The notes: generated by a model from the letters alone, not told the origin. Positions 8,566-20,951 are shown, counted from the stretch's first letter. The stretch is 64,000 nucleotides of DNA from Streptomyces sp. CC228A (GCF_021390935.1 NZ_JAJPUI010000002.1:310001-374000); one strand, 5' to 3'. Made by a program: numbers and translations.

Positions 8566-10016
8566 CGGGCGCCCGCGGCCGGTGCGGTGCTGTCCGCCGT
8601 CAGCCCGTACCCGTCGAGGCAGGTGCGTACGAGCTGCTCGCAGCCGGCGGCGCCGCCCTCCCACGCCTGCTGCATCAGGTAGACGTGGGGCGCCCCGTGG
8701 TAGAAGCGCTCGTACTGCTCGTGCCGTCCGGCGAACTCGGAGCCGACGGCGTCCCAGGCGAGCTTGAGGAGCTTGACGCGGGCGTCCGCGGGGGTGGCGG
8801 GCGTGCCGAGGTAGGTGCGCAGCAGCGGCCCGAGCTCAGGGTGGAGCAGCTCGCTGCCGGAGGCGGGCAGTTGGATGAGCCCTCCCCCGGCCAGCAGTTT
8901 GACCTCCTGCACGGCCTGCGGGTAGAGCTCGCCGGCCATGATGCGCTGGGCGTAGGAGATGTCCTTGCCGGGCGCGACCCCGCCGCGGCCCTCGTCGACG
9001 GGGGTGTACGACGCCTCCGCGGCCAGCACGAACGCCTTGGCCTGCGCGACGCGGCCCAGGAGGCGCCCGACGGCCTGGGTGACGGGCGGCAGGTCGTAGG
9101 TGCCGTTCGCCTTGGCGAGCAGCACGGCCAGTCCGGTGAGGAACTCCAGTTTGGTCCAGAAGCGGGTGGCTCCCTGGTGGACGAAGTTGAGGAAGGCCGG
9201 GGTGTCCCACCAGAGCCGGAAGGCGGCGTCGGTGTCCCGGTAGGTGAGGACGCGCTCCCAGGGCACGAACACGTCGTCGCAGACGAGCAGGGCGTCGTTC
9301 TCGTCGTACCGAGAGGAGAGCGGGTGGTCGAAGACGCTGCGGGCCCGGCCCTCGTAGGAGGCCCGGGAGACGAGGGTGAGGCCGCGGGTGGCGACGGGCA
9401 CCGAGAAGGTGACGGCCCGGTCGGCGTCGCCCGGCCCGAGGGGCTCGATGGTGCCGACGACGATCTCGTCCGCGAAGACGGCGGCGGTGCCGATCATCTT
9501 GGCGCCGCGGACGACGATGCCGCCGTCCTTCTCCCCGACGACCCGCAGGGTGCGCTCGTCGTCCTCGCCGGCGCCGGCGGGGTTCGTCAGCGTGAACGCG
9601 GCGTAGAGGTCCCGCTCGGCGAGCCGCCGGTACAGCGCGAGCGCGGCCCCGGACCCGTCGTAGGCCCCGGCCAGTACTCCGGGTACGGCGGCGAACCCGG
9701 CGGCGGCCGCGGCCATGCAGTCGGGGGTGCGGCCCAGGAACCCGTACCCGGCCTCGGCCCACACCTTGTGCGCCCGGCGGCGGGCGACGAGGTCCTCGTA
9801 GGAGCGCGGCACGTGGAAGGCGCGGTGGACGCCGTCGCGGGTGAGGACGGGGGTGTGGTCGGAGTCGTGCGCCAGGTCGTACAGGTGGGCCAGGGACGCG
9901 GCGGTGTTGCGGAACGCGGGGTGCAGGGTCACGTCCGCGACCCGCTCGCCGTCGAGCCATATCTCCCGCCCGTCACGCAGGGACTGCGAGTACTCCTGAC
10001 CGGACCTGGTCACCAT
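8562..10016 (-). CDS. HpaB-family two-component flavin-dependent aromatic hydroxylase (large component)
   Basis: 484-residue acyl-CoA-dehydrogenase-fold monooxygenase of the 4-hydroxyphenylacetate 3-monooxygenase (HpaB) family, whose members include chlorophenol hydroxylases and SgcC of enediyne biosynthesis. Family segments seen are FxGRTPDCMAA near residue 105, GEKDGGIVVRGAKMIGTAA near the middle, and DDVFVPWERVLTYRD. Such enzymes use FADH2 supplied by a separate reductase (HpaC type), and none is in the window. ATG 10016 is preceded by a GGAGGAG ribosome site. First gene of the operon HpaB-MFS-PrnB-PhzS. Likely role: ortho-hydroxylation of an aromatic amino-acid-derived substrate; substrate not determinable. 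Confidence 0.9.
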   Translation of the reverse strand: MVTRSGQEYSQSLRDGREIWLDGERVADVTLHPAFRNTAASLAHLYDLAHDSDHTPVLTRDGVHRAFHVPRSYEDLVARRRAHKVWAEAGYGFLGRTPDCMAAAAAGFAAVPGVLAGAYDGSGAALALYRRLAERDLYAAFTLTNPAGAGEDDERTLRVVGEKDGGIVVRGAKMIGTAAVFADEIVVGTIEPLGPGDADRAVTFSVPVATRGLTLVSRASYEGRARSVFDHPLSSRYDENDALLVCDDVFVPWERVLTYRDTDAAFRLWWDTPAFLNFVHQGATRFWTKLEFLTGLAVLLAKANGTYDLPPVTQAVGRLLGRVAQAKAFVLAAEASYTPVDEGRGGVAPGKDISYAQRIMAGELYPQAVQEVKLLAGGGLIQLPASGSELLHPELGPLLRTYLGTPATPADARVKLLKLAWDAVGSEFAGRHEQYERFYHGAPHVYLMQQAWEGGAAGCEQLVRTCLDGYGLTADSTAPAAGAR

Positions 10017-10727
10017 GTCTCCTCCGGGGAACGGCTGTGCCGGTCCAGAGCCTCTCCGTAACCGGACGAGACGGGCAATGAACGACCGTCCACCAGCACT
10101 TAAGAACCAGCCAGGCCCGTGCCGCCGCAAACCGCCGCGAAACGGGTGCCCGGAGGCTGCCGGGACGGGACGGGAGGCGGGCCGCCCGCCGTTCGCGGCG
10201 GCGTGGCGGGAAGGCCGCGGCAGCGGTGGCGGGAAGCCCGCGGTGGCGGCGGCCTCAGCGCGGCGACCGGCGGCCGGAGGCCCGTGCCTGGCGGGCGCGG
10301 CAGGGCCGGGCGGCCTCCTCTCGGCTGGGGGTGCGCAGGCGGTGGGGGTGGGTCCGGCGGCTGCGGGGCGGGGTTGTCGGGGCGCGGCGCGGTGGCGGGA
10401 GGAGGGCCGCCGCAGCGGCTGGGCGCCGCGGCCTCCACCTTGGCGTGATCCGCACGGGTCACGCCCCCGCGGCACGCGGCCCGGCAGGCCGGGACGGCGC
10501 GGAACGCGAGGGCGGCCCGGACGGCGGAGGACCCGAAAGGCACGCGCAGCGGGGTGGGGGCGGGCCGCACGCGCGACGCGGCACCGGAACCGGGGACGGC
10601 CCGCACAGCCCGGAGGGCAGGGCCCCCGCCACCGGCCGGGCGGCGCCGCGGTGGGCCCGCCGCCACCGTGGGCCCGCCACCGGCCGGGCGGCGGTGCGGT
10701 GGGGGCGCGGCGGCCCGCTCCCTCCCG
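10017..10727. other. 711-bp gene-free spacer upstream of the oxygenase operon
   Basis: No convincing gene. The HpaB-proximal 100 bp is slightly less GC-rich (around CAGCACTTAAGAACCAG, ~10096-10112) and probably holds the operon promoter. Near the AraC stop a 21-bp exact direct repeat occurs at 10625-10645 and 10673-10693, flanked by inverted GGGCCCGCC-type runs that may act as the AraC terminator. Confidence 0.6.
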
Positions 10728-11681
10728 TCAGGCGGGGCTCGCCGCGTGCGTGCGGTACTCGCCGGGGGTCTTGCCGAACCACTTGCGGAACGCCAGGTGG
10801 AAGCCCACCGCGCTCTGGTAGCCGACGCGTTGGGGCACCGCCGACTGGGGCAGGGACGTCTCGCACAGCAGGCGGGCCGCCTCCTGCATGCGGCGGCCGG
10901 TGAGGTGGCGGGCCGGGGCCTCCCCGACGAGGTCGCGGAAGGCGGCCGTGAAGGCGGAGCGGGACATGCCGACCTCCTTCGCCAGGGACTCGATGGTCCA
11001 CGGCTCCGCGAACCGGGTGGCGATCATCACCAGGGCGCGGCTGATCGCGGGGTGCCGCAGCACCGGCAGCACCGAGGGGTTCTCCGTGAGGTCGCGCAGC
11101 AGCGGGCGCAGGGCGAGGACGAGCGCCATCTCGAACGCCCGCAGGTGGATGAGGCGATCGCCGGGGCCCGTCGGGCGGTGGGGCGAGGCCAGCAGGTTCA
11201 GGGTGTCCCGCAGCAGGGGTTCGCGAGCGACCTGGGCGCCGTCCAGGACCAGGGCCCAGGGCAGGGCCTGGTAGAGGCCCGTCGCCGCGCTGGAGTCGTA
11301 GTGCAGGCCCGCGCACAGCAGGCGGCTCTCCTCGCCCTCGCCGCCGATGTTGATCTCGCCGGACGTGCCGGGTTCGCGCTCCGGCAGGACCGCCTTCAGG
11401 GGCACGCCCTGCCGGTCGGGCCGGTCCGACAGGCGGTGCGCCGCCCCCGTCGGGAAGACCGCCAGGTCGCCCGCGAGCAGCTGCTGCGGCGGCTGGTCCT
11501 CGCCCGTGATCCAGCAGCTGCCCTCCACCACGTAGTGCAGGACCGCGCAGCTTCGCTCCGCGTCCCCCTCGATGGCCCACGGCGCCCGCACATGCCAGCG
11601 ACTGTCGAACACCCCGGTGAGTCTCAGGGGTTTCAGTAGTTCGCTGAGGAGGTCGCCGCCGTCGTTCCGCATGGTGTCCAT
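10728..11681 (-). CDS. AraC-family transcriptional regulator
   Basis: 317 residues with an N-terminal cupin-type sensor (about 20-200, cupin_6 style: HYVVEGSCWI, LLAGDLAVFPTGAAHRL) and a C-terminal double helix-turn-helix (about 215-312: WTIESLAKEVGMSRSAFTAAF, then VGFHLAFRKWFGKTPGEYR). ATG 11681 follows GAAGGAT. It is read toward the HpaB operon and divergent from the NmrA-type gene, so it is the likely regulator of one or both. The ligand is unknown; AraC/cupin_6 regulators often sit beside and control NAD(P)-dependent oxidoreductases. Confidence 0.92.
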   Translation of the reverse strand: MDTMRNDGGDLLSELLKPLRLTGVFDSRWHVRAPWAIEGDAERSCAVLHYVVEGSCWITGEDQPPQQLLAGDLAVFPTGAAHRLSDRPDRQGVPLKAVLPEREPGTSGEINIGGEGEESRLLCAGLHYDSSAATGLYQALPWALVLDGAQVAREPLLRDTLNLLASPHRPTGPGDRLIHLRAFEMALVLALRPLLRDLTENPSVLPVLRHPAISRALVMIATRFAEPWTIESLAKEVGMSRSAFTAAFRDLVGEAPARHLTGRRMQEAARLLCETSLPQSAVPQRVGYQSAVGFHLAFRKWFGKTPGEYRTHAASPA

Positions 11682-11797
11682 GGACGATCCTTCAACCCCC
11701 GCCCCGGTTTGTTAATTGATCGGCCAAAGCCGCCGCCGCCAGCCTGAACGTGCCGGATTGGCAGCGTCCTACACCCTATCGAAGGGCCTTCAGGCAC
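11682..11797. promoter_or_regulatory. Divergent AraC/NmrA promoter region
   Basis: 116-bp intergenic region with an AT-rich stretch (GTTTGTTAATTGATC, about 11707-11721) unusual for its surroundings, suggesting promoter or regulator-binding DNA shared by the two divergent genes. No -10/-35 pair stands out. Confidence 0.4.
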
Positions 11798-12724
11798 ATG
11801 TCAGAACACATTCCGATGCGCGTCGCCGTGGTGGGGGCGACCGGTTTCCAGGGCGGTGCCGTCGCCCGTCTGCTGGCCGGCCGGGGCCATCGCGTGCGCA
11901 CCCTCAGCCGGCGGCCCGAGGGCGACCGCCCGCCGCTGCCGGGGATCGCCTGCGCCCTCGGCGACCTCGCCCGGGCCGAGGACGTCCGGGCGCTGTTCGA
12001 GGGCGCCACGCACGCCGCGGTGACCATGCCGCTCGTGTACGACGAGGGGCTCGTGGCCGCGTACGCGCGCAACATCGCGGCCGCCGCGCGGGAGACGGGC
12101 CTGCGGCGGCTGGTGTTCAACGCCAACACCCGCGTCCCGGCCGCCGCGACCGGTGTGGCCGCGTTCGACACGCGGCGCCTCGCGGAGGAGATCCTGCGGG
12201 GCAGCGGCGTCCCGCTCGTCGTCGTGCGGCCGCCGGTCTACCTGGACAACCTCTTCAGCCCGTGGAACGGCCCCGCCCTCGTCAACGACGGTGTCCTCGC
12301 CTACCCGCTGCCGGCGCACACGCCCGTGGCGTGGCTGTCCCACGACGACCTGGCGGAGGCGGTGCACGCGGCCCTGACCGCGGAGGGCGCGGTGGGGCGG
12401 GTGTTCGACATCGGCGGTGCGCGGACGCTGACCGGCGACGAGCTCGCCGCCGCGTTCCAGCGGGGCCTCGGCCGGTCCGTACGGTATGTGCCGCTTGAGC
12501 CCGCCGTGTTCGAGCAGGGGCTCGCGGAGGTGCTGGGTGCGAAGGCGGCGGCCGGTGTCGCGGGGATCTACCACCACATGGCGTCGGACGCCGACCCGCA
12601 CCTCATGGCGGGCGACGACGGCACCTCCGCGCGGCTGCTGCCGACGCGGCCGGGACCGGTCGAGGACTGGGTGGCGCGGCGGCCCTGGCAGATGTGGGCG
12701 CAGGCCGGGGCGTCCACATCGTGA
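11798..12724 (+). CDS. NmrA/HSCARG-like NAD(P)-binding protein
   Basis: 308-residue atypical short-chain dehydrogenase fold. The nucleotide motif GATGFQG is at residues 13-19, followed by a basic RTLSRRP strand end that suggests NADP(H). The catalytic YxxxK motif is not evident, as in NmrA-type redox sensors and quinone-reductase-like proteins. Start ATG 11798 (MSEHIPMR); MRVAVVG at 11816 is an alternative. Its divergence from the AraC gene suggests it is the regulator's main target. It may act as an NADPH-dependent reductase or sensor linked to the oxygenase operon, but nothing proves this. Confidence 0.85.
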   Translation: MSEHIPMRVAVVGATGFQGGAVARLLAGRGHRVRTLSRRPEGDRPPLPGIACALGDLARAEDVRALFEGATHAAVTMPLVYDEGLVAAYARNIAAAARETGLRRLVFNANTRVPAAATGVAAFDTRRLAEEILRGSGVPLVVVRPPVYLDNLFSPWNGPALVNDGVLAYPLPAHTPVAWLSHDDLAEAVHAALTAEGAVGRVFDIGGARTLTGDELAAAFQRGLGRSVRYVPLEPAVFEQGLAEVLGAKAAAGVAGIYHHMASDADPHLMAGDDGTSARLLPTRPGPVEDWVARRPWQMWAQAGASTS

Positions 12725-12940
12725 ACTCCCGCGTCACCCTGTGAGCAGGGCCGAACGGCCGTCTGACACACCCGGACCGCGAACCGGCCCCGTAATTCCA
12801 CCGAACGGGGTCGGTTCTCGGCTGTCTGGCCGGAACTCCTCCGTGCCGGTAGGCAGGAATCCCCCGGATTGCCCACCGTAGAGGCGTGGGAAGGCTCCTC
12901 CGGTACCCGCCCACCCGAGTGAACCCGGAGAGGAGCGGTG

Positions 12941-15015
12941 ATGCCTGCGCCACGCCATGCGTCAACGGAGCAGTTACAAAGAGCGATACCCCGTACACAA
13001 ACCTCAGGTGGAGCTGTGAACTCGCTGATCGGCCGCATTCCCGTCCTGGATGTGTCCCCGCTCGTCGACTGCGGCAGAAAGCCGGCCAAGGCGGTGGCCG
13101 GAGAGACCTTCCAGGTCTCGGCCACGGTGTTCCGCGAAGGCCACGACGCGGTCGCCGCGAACGTGGTCCTCACCGACCCGGCCGGGCGGCCCGGCCCGTT
13201 CACGCCGATGAGAGAGCTCGCGCCCGGCACGGACCGGTGGGGTGCGGATGTGACGCCCACCGGCGAGGGGCGCTGGACCTACCACGTCGAGGCGTGGAGC
13301 GACCCGGTCGCGACCTGGCGGCACGAGGCCGGCATCAAGATCCCGGCGGGCATCGACACCGAACTGGTGCTGGCGGAGGGCGCGGCGCTGCACGAACGGG
13401 CCGCGGAGGGTGTGCCGAAGGACGAGGGCCGCGAGGCCGTCCTCGCCGCGGTGGACGCGCTCAGGGACGTGCGGGGGGAACCGGCGGCGCGGCTGGCCGC
13501 GGCGCTGGCGGCGGAGGTCCGCGCGGCGCTCGCCGCCCATCCGCTGCGCGAACTGGTCACCGCGTCGAAGAAGTTGCCGCTGCTGGTGGAGCGCGAGCGG
13601 GCCCTCTTCGGGTCGTGGTACGAGATGTTCCCGCGGTCCGAGGGCGCGTACGTCGACGAGTCCACCGGCCGTACGGTGTCCGGGACGCTGCGGACCGCCG
13701 CCGAGCGGCTGCCGGCGATCGCCGCGATGGGCTTCGACGTGGTGTACCTGCCGCCGATCCACCCCATCGGGACGACGCACCGCAAGGGCCCGAACAACGG
13801 GCTCGCCGCCGGGCCGGGGGATCCCGGGGTGCCGTGGGCGATCGGCTCGGCGGACGGCGGGCACGACGCGGTGCACCCGGAGCTGGGCACGATCGAGGAC
13901 TTCGACGCGTTCGTGGCGCGGGCCCGGGAGCTGCGGATGGAGGTGGCGCTGGACTTCGCGTTGCAGTGCTCGCCGGACCACCCGTGGGTGAAGCGGCGCC
14001 CGGCGTGGTTCCACCACCGGGCCGACGGCTCCATCGCGTACGCGGAGAACCCGCCGAAGAAGTACCAGGACATCTACCCCATCGCGTTCGACAAGGACAT
14101 GCGGGGGCTGGTGCGGGAGACGGTGCGGGTGCTGCGGCACTGGATGGCGCACGGTGTGCGGATCTTCCGGGTGGACAACCCGCACACGAAGCCGGTGGTG
14201 TTCTGGCAGAAGGTGATCGCCGGCATCAACCGCACCGATCCGGACGTGATCTTCCTGGCGGAGGCGTTCACCCGGCCGGCGATGATGCGGACGCTCGCGT
14301 CGGTGGGCTTCCAGCAGTCGTACACGTACTTCACGTGGCGGAACACCAAGCAGGAGCTGACCGACTACCTGACGGAGCTGTCGCAGGAGACCGCCGCCTA
14401 CATGCGGCCGAACCTGTTCGTGAACACCCCCGACATCCTGCACGCCTACCTCCAGGAAGGCGGCCGCCCGGCGTTCGAGGCGCGGGCCGTGCTGGCGGCG
14501 ACGCTGTCGCCGACGTGGGGCATGTACGCCGGGTACGAGCTGTGCGAGAACACGCCGCTGAGGCCGGGCAGCGAGGAGTACCTCGACTCGGAGAAGTACC
14601 AGCTGCGACCGCGGGACTGGGCCGCAGCCGAGCGGGAGGGGCGCAGCATCGCCCCCCTGGTCACCACCCTGAACCGGCTGCGGCGCCGCCACCCGGCGCT
14701 GCGGCGGCTGCGGAACCTGCGCTTCCACCATGCCGACAACGACGCGGTCCTCGCGTACAGCAAACGGCAGGGGTCGAACGTGGTTCTGGTGGTCGTGAAC
14801 CTCGACCCCCACCACACCCAGGAAGCCACCGTTTCGTTGGACATGCCGGAGCTCGGCCTGGACTGGCACGAGACCGTACCGGTGCGCGACGAGCTCACCG
14901 GTGAGACATACCACTGGGGCAGGTCCAACTACGTGCGCCTGGAGCCGGGGGTCGCACCCGCGCACGTACTCGTGGTCCTGCGACCGTCTCCCCCGATCGG
15001 AGGGTCACCCACATC

Positions 15016-15019
<4 letters not shown>
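12941..15019 (+). CDS. glgE: Alpha-1,4-glucan:maltose-1-phosphate maltosyltransferase
   Basis: 692-residue GH13_3 enzyme that extends alpha-1,4-glucan with maltosyl units from maltose-1-phosphate in the cytoplasm. Seen: N-terminal beta domain, helical insert (about 100-190), then the barrel with nucleophile Asp412 ([12 protein letters not shown]) and acid/base Glu441 ([11 protein letters not shown]). Long blocks match the S. coelicolor GlgE sequence as remembered. Start ATG 12941 (MPAPRHAST) has AGGAG five bases upstream; an internal GTG at 13016 was rejected. Its last bases overlap the treS start (ATGA). First gene of the glgE-treS pair. Confidence 0.97.
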
Positions 15020-16764
<1,745 letters not shown>

Positions 16765-16778
16765 CGCCGGCAGCAGAA

Positions 16779-16805
16779 GGCGCCGCCGCAACGGCCGGCG
16801 GCGCC
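16779..16805 (+). terminator. Hairpin after treS
   Basis: Nine-base GC stem (16779-16787 and 16797-16805), 9-nt loop, 14 nt past the treS stop. It separates treS from the maltokinase gene, which has a 226-bp leader of its own, so partial termination followed by a new promoter is likely. Confidence 0.5.
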
Positions 16806-16990
16806 CTCCGGCGGGTGGAGCGCGTTTCCCTCGCTCCACCCTGGGCACTGTCCCCCTCATACGTCGAATCGGGTCTTTCCGGATCTTCCCCGCCCGACAC
16901 GTCCCGCACAGCCGGACAGCTCTTGCCGCATTCCGGGACACTCTGCACGTTCCGTGCATTCTGTAGTACCCGGGGAAAGGACGCGCTGCC

Positions 16991-18457
16991 ATGTCGGAGA
17001 CCGCATCCACCGCCCGGGCACCCGTCGCCCTGCTGCCGTCGTTGGCGCCGCTGCTGCGCGAATGGCTGCCGCGCAGAAGGTGGTTCGCCGGGAAGGGCAG
17101 GCCGGTGACCGGCTTCACGCTCGTCTCGGCCATCGAACTCCTTCCGGTCGACTCGGCGGGCCCCGGGCTGCTGCACCTGCTCGTACGGGTCCGCCAGTCC
17201 GGACTCGCCGGCACCGACCGGGAGAGCCCCGCGCACCACGGCGACCCCGGGGACTGCTACCAGCTGCTGCTGGGCGTCCACGAGACGCTGCCGCCGCACC
17301 TCGCCCACGCCCTCATCGGCCGTGTCACCGACGGCCCGCTGGCGGGGCGCGCCGTCTACGAGGGGCTCAGCGACCCCCGCCTGGCCGCGCTGCTGCTGGA
17401 GCGGCTGCGCACCCCGGGCGCCATCGGCCCGCTGCGCTTCCACCGCACCGTCACCATCCCCGAGGGCCTGGCCCCCCGCGTCCTCGACGCCGAGCAGTCC
17501 AACACGTCGCTCGTCTACGGCGACGCCTACATCCTGAAGATCTTCCGCCGCATCCACACCGGCGCCAACCCCGACCTGGAACTGCCGCTCGCGCTCTCCC
17601 GCGCGGGCTGCGCCCGGGTGCCCGCACCCGTCGCCTGGTACGAGGCGGGCGCCGGGCAGGCGGACGGCTCGACCCTGGGCGTCCTCCAGCCCTACCTGCG
17701 GGGCTCGCAGGACGGCTGGCAGCTCGCCCTCGACGCGCTCGCCGACGGGCGGGACTTCGCCGCGGAGGCGCACGCGCTGGGCCGCGCCACCGCCGAGGTG
17801 CACACCGCGCTCGCCGCGACCCTGCCGACCGTCACCCTGGAGACCCGTCAGGCGCAGGAGCTCGCGGCGGCGATGAGCCGCCGCCTGGACGCCGCCGCGC
17901 AGGCGGTGCCCGCGCTCCAGCCGTACGTCCCCGGGCTGCGCACCGCGTTCGAAGCCGTCGCCGTCCTCGCCGAGAAGGGCACCACCTGGCGGGCCCAGCG
18001 GGTCCACGGCGACCTGCACCTGGGGCAGGCGCTGCGCACGCCCGGCGGCGAGTGGGCGGTCATCGACTTCGAGGGCGAGCCGACCAAGCCGCTCGCGGAG
18101 CGCCGCCGCCCGCAGCCGCGGGTGCGGGACGTGGCGGGGATACTGCGCTCCTTCGACTACGCCGCCCGCTCCTGCCGCCCCGCCAACCCGCAGTGGGCGG
18201 AGCGCTGCCGCGACGCGTACTGCACCGGCTACGCCGAGGGCTCCGGCCGCGACCCGCGGGCGGAGGAGGCGCTGCTGCGCGCGTACGAGACCGACAAGGC
18301 GGTGTACGAGGTGCTGTACGAGGCCCGGCACCGCCCCGACTGGCTGCCCGTGCCGATGGCCGCCGTCCACCGCCTGGCCGCCCCGCACACCGATCTGCCG
18401 GCCCCGCCCGTCCGGCCCGGCGGTGCAGTGCGGCGCTCCCCCGACCCCCTGACGTGA
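16991..18457 (+). CDS. mak: Maltokinase (Pep2/Mak)
   Basis: 488-residue maltokinase that makes maltose-1-phosphate for GlgE using ATP. Seen: N-terminal cap with [17 protein letters not shown] (residues ~19-35), the nucleotide-binding region [18 protein letters not shown], and the aminoglycoside-phosphotransferase-like catalytic loop VHGDLHLGQ followed by IDFEGEP. ATG 16991 has AAAGGA upstream. It lies between treS and glgB; only 23 bp separate its stop from the probable glgB start, so the two are likely cotranscribed. Confidence 0.95.
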   Translation: MSETASTARAPVALLPSLAPLLREWLPRRRWFAGKGRPVTGFTLVSAIELLPVDSAGPGLLHLLVRVRQSGLAGTDRESPAHHGDPGDCYQLLLGVHETLPPHLAHALIGRVTDGPLAGRAVYEGLSDPRLAALLLERLRTPGAIGPLRFHRTVTIPEGLAPRVLDAEQSNTSLVYGDAYILKIFRRIHTGANPDLELPLALSRAGCARVPAPVAWYEAGAGQADGSTLGVLQPYLRGSQDGWQLALDALADGRDFAAEAHALGRATAEVHTALAATLPTVTLETRQAQELAAAMSRRLDAAAQAVPALQPYVPGLRTAFEAVAVLAEKGTTWRAQRVHGDLHLGQALRTPGGEWAVIDFEGEPTKPLAERRRPQPRVRDVAGILRSFDYAARSCRPANPQWAERCRDAYCTGYAEGSGRDPRAEEALLRAYETDKAVYEVLYEARHRPDWLPVPMAAVHRLAAPHTDLPAPPVRPGGAVRRSPDPLT

Positions 18458-18480
18458 CCCACCAGAGGAGGCTTTCCCTC

Positions 18481-20828
18481 GTGACCCCCAGCCGCCCGAC
18501 CCGCAAGCCGCCCGGCCGCTCCCCCGCGGCGCCGGCACCACCCTGGAGGCGACGGCCGCGCCCGACGCGCCGCTGCCCGCCGCCGCCCCGACCGCCGCCG
18601 CTCCGGGTGCGGTCTCCGCACCGGCCGCCGCCGGACCGCCGCGGCCGCGCGTCAGCGCCGACGGGGTGCCCGCGCACCCCGTCGAGGGCGCCGACCGGGA
18701 CCGGCTGCTCGCCGGGGAGCACCACGACCCGCACGGCCTGCTGGGCGCGCACCCGCTGCCCGACGGCGGCGGCGTGGTGTTCCGCGCGCTGCGCCCGCAC
18801 GCCCGCGCGGTGGCCGTCCTGCCGGCGGGCGGTGACCGGATGGCGCTGCACGACGACGGGGACGGCCTGTTCTCGGGTGTGCTGCCGCTGGCGGCCGTGC
18901 CGGACGACTACCGGCTGCTCGTCACGTACGAGGACGCCGAGCTGGAGGTCCGCGACCCGTACCGCTTCCTGCCCGCGCTCGGCGAGCTGGACCTGCACCT
19001 GATCAGGGAGGGCCGGCACGAGGAGCTGTGGCGGGCGCTCGGCGCCCACGTGATGGAGCACCAGGGCGTCACCGGGACCCGCTTCACGGTGTGGGCGCCC
19101 AACGCCCGCGGGGTGCGGCTGGCCGGCGACTGGACGTTCTGGGACGGCCGGGGCCTGCCGATGCGTTCCCTGGGCGCGAGCGGGGTGTGGGAGCTGTTCG
19201 TGCCCGGCATCGCCGAGGGCACCCTGTACAAGTTCGAGGTGGTCGGCCCGGACGGCGGCCACTCGCTGCGGGCGGACCCGATGGCCCGCCGCACCCAGTG
19301 CCCGCCGGAGACGGCGTCGGTCGTGACGTCCTCCTCGTACGAGTGGGGCGACGCGGAGTGGATGGCGCACCGCGGCGACCGGCCCGTTCACGCGGCGCCG
19401 TTCTCCGTGTACGAGGTGCACCTGGCGTCGTGGCGGCCCGGTCTGACATACCGGGAGCTGGCCGAGGAGCTGCCCGCGTACGTGAAGGACCTGGGCTTCA
19501 CGCACGTCGAGCTGATGCCGGTCGCCGAGCACCCCTACAGCCCGTCGTGGGGCTACCAGGTGACGTCGTACTACGCGCCGACGGCCCGCCTGGGCGGGCC
19601 CGACGACTTCCGGTACCTCGTGGACAGCCTGCACCGGGCCGGGATCGGCGTGATCGTCGACTGGGTGCCCGCGCACTTCCCGAAGGACGACTGGGCGCTG
19701 GCGCGGTTCGACGGGACGCCGCTGTACGAGCACCCGGACCCGCGCAGGGCGGAGCACCCGGACTGGGGCACCCTGGAGTTCGACTACGGGCGGACCGAGG
19801 TCCGCAACTTCCTCGTGGCGAACGCGGTGTACTGGTGCGAGGAGTTCCACATCGACGGCCTGCGGGTCGACGCCGTGGCGTCGATGCTGTACCTGGACTA
19901 CTCCCGCGAGTACGGCGACTGGGCGCCCAACGAGTACGGCGGCCGGGAGAACTTCGACGCGGTCCGCTTCCTGCAGGAGATGAACGCGACGGTGTACCGC
20001 CGCTGCCCCGGCGTGGTGACCATCGCCGAGGAGTCCACGGCCTGGACCGGCGTGACCCGTCCCACGGACCAGGGCGGGCTGGGCTTCGGGCTGAAGTGGA
20101 ACATGGGCTGGATGCACGACTCGCTCGTGTACGTGTCGAAGGACCCGGTGCACCGCAAGTACCACCACAACGAGATGACGTTCTCGATGGTGTACGCCTA
20201 CAGCGAGAACTACGTGCTGCCGATCTCGCACGACGAGGTGGTGCACGGCAAGCAGGCGCTGGTGTCGAAGATGCCGGGCGACTGGTGGCAGCGGCGCGCC
20301 AACCACCGCGCGTACCTCGGGTTCATGTGGTCCCACCCGGGCAAGCAACTGCTCTTCATGGGCCAGGAGTTCGCGCAGGGCGCGGAGTGGTCCGAGGCGC
20401 AGGGCCCGGAGTGGTGGCTGCTGGACGACGGCTACCACTCCGCGGGCGACCACCGCGGCGTGCGGGAGCTGGTGCGGGACCTGAACCGGGTGTACGCGGC
20501 GACCCCCGCGCTGTGGGAGCGCGACACCTCGCCGGAGGGCTTCCAGTGGGCGCTGGGGGACGCCGCCGAGGACAACGTGTTCGCGTATCTGCGGTACGAC
20601 GCGGCCGGGCGTCCGCTGCTTGCGGTGAGCAACTTCTCGCCCGTGGTGCGCGAGGACTACCGGCTGTGGACGCCGGAAGGCGTCACCGCGTGGACGGAGG
20701 TCCTCAACACGGACGCCACCCGGTACGGCGGCGGCGGCGTGCGGAACGCCGAGCCGGTGAAGCGCGAGGCCGACGGCATCCGCCTGACGCTGCCGCCGCT
20801 GGCCACGGTGTGGCTGACCCCGGCGTGA
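18481..20828 (+). CDS. glgB: 1,4-alpha-glucan branching enzyme, N-terminal frame break
   Basis: GH13_9 branching enzyme that makes alpha-1,6 branches in glucan. The main frame is clean from GTG 18666 to the TGA at 20826-20828 (720 residues): tandem CBM48-like N domains, then the barrel with nucleophile Asp ([13 protein letters not shown], codon 19869) and Glu (TIAEESTAW, codon 20028). The strong ribosome site AGAGGAGG at about 18463-18470 serves GTG 18481, which is one frame off. Upstream of 18666 the main frame still codes an Ala/Pro-rich linker back to about 18510, but has no start before a stop at 18450. One added base between 18481 and 18540 gives a 782-residue protein with the Pro/Ala-rich N-extension usual in Streptomyces GlgB. 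A sequencing indel or a real frameshift. Confidence 0.9.
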
Positions 20829-20912
20829 GAGCGGGCCGCGGCGCCTGAGGGCCCGCCGCCGCGGAGGTGACGGAGAGGGCCCGCGTCCGCCGGCGGGCGG
20901 CGGGCGCAGTGC

Positions 20913-20951
20913 CGAAGGGGGCCCCGGCCGATCCGGCCGGGGCCCCCTTCG
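20913..20951. terminator. Terminator between glgB and the helicase gene
   Basis: Perfect 18-bp inverted repeat (20913-20930 and 20934-20951) with a 3-nt loop, between convergent genes. One of the strongest hairpins in the window. Confidence 0.8.

Noticed and set aside
4550..12724. A pyrrolnitrin or phenazine cluster
   Set aside because: PrnA, PrnC, PrnD and the phzA-G core are absent, so only family resemblance is claimed.
12725..12940. Riboswitch or small RNA upstream of glgE
   Set aside because: 216 bp with only weak dyads; no known riboswitch pattern could be recognised by eye.
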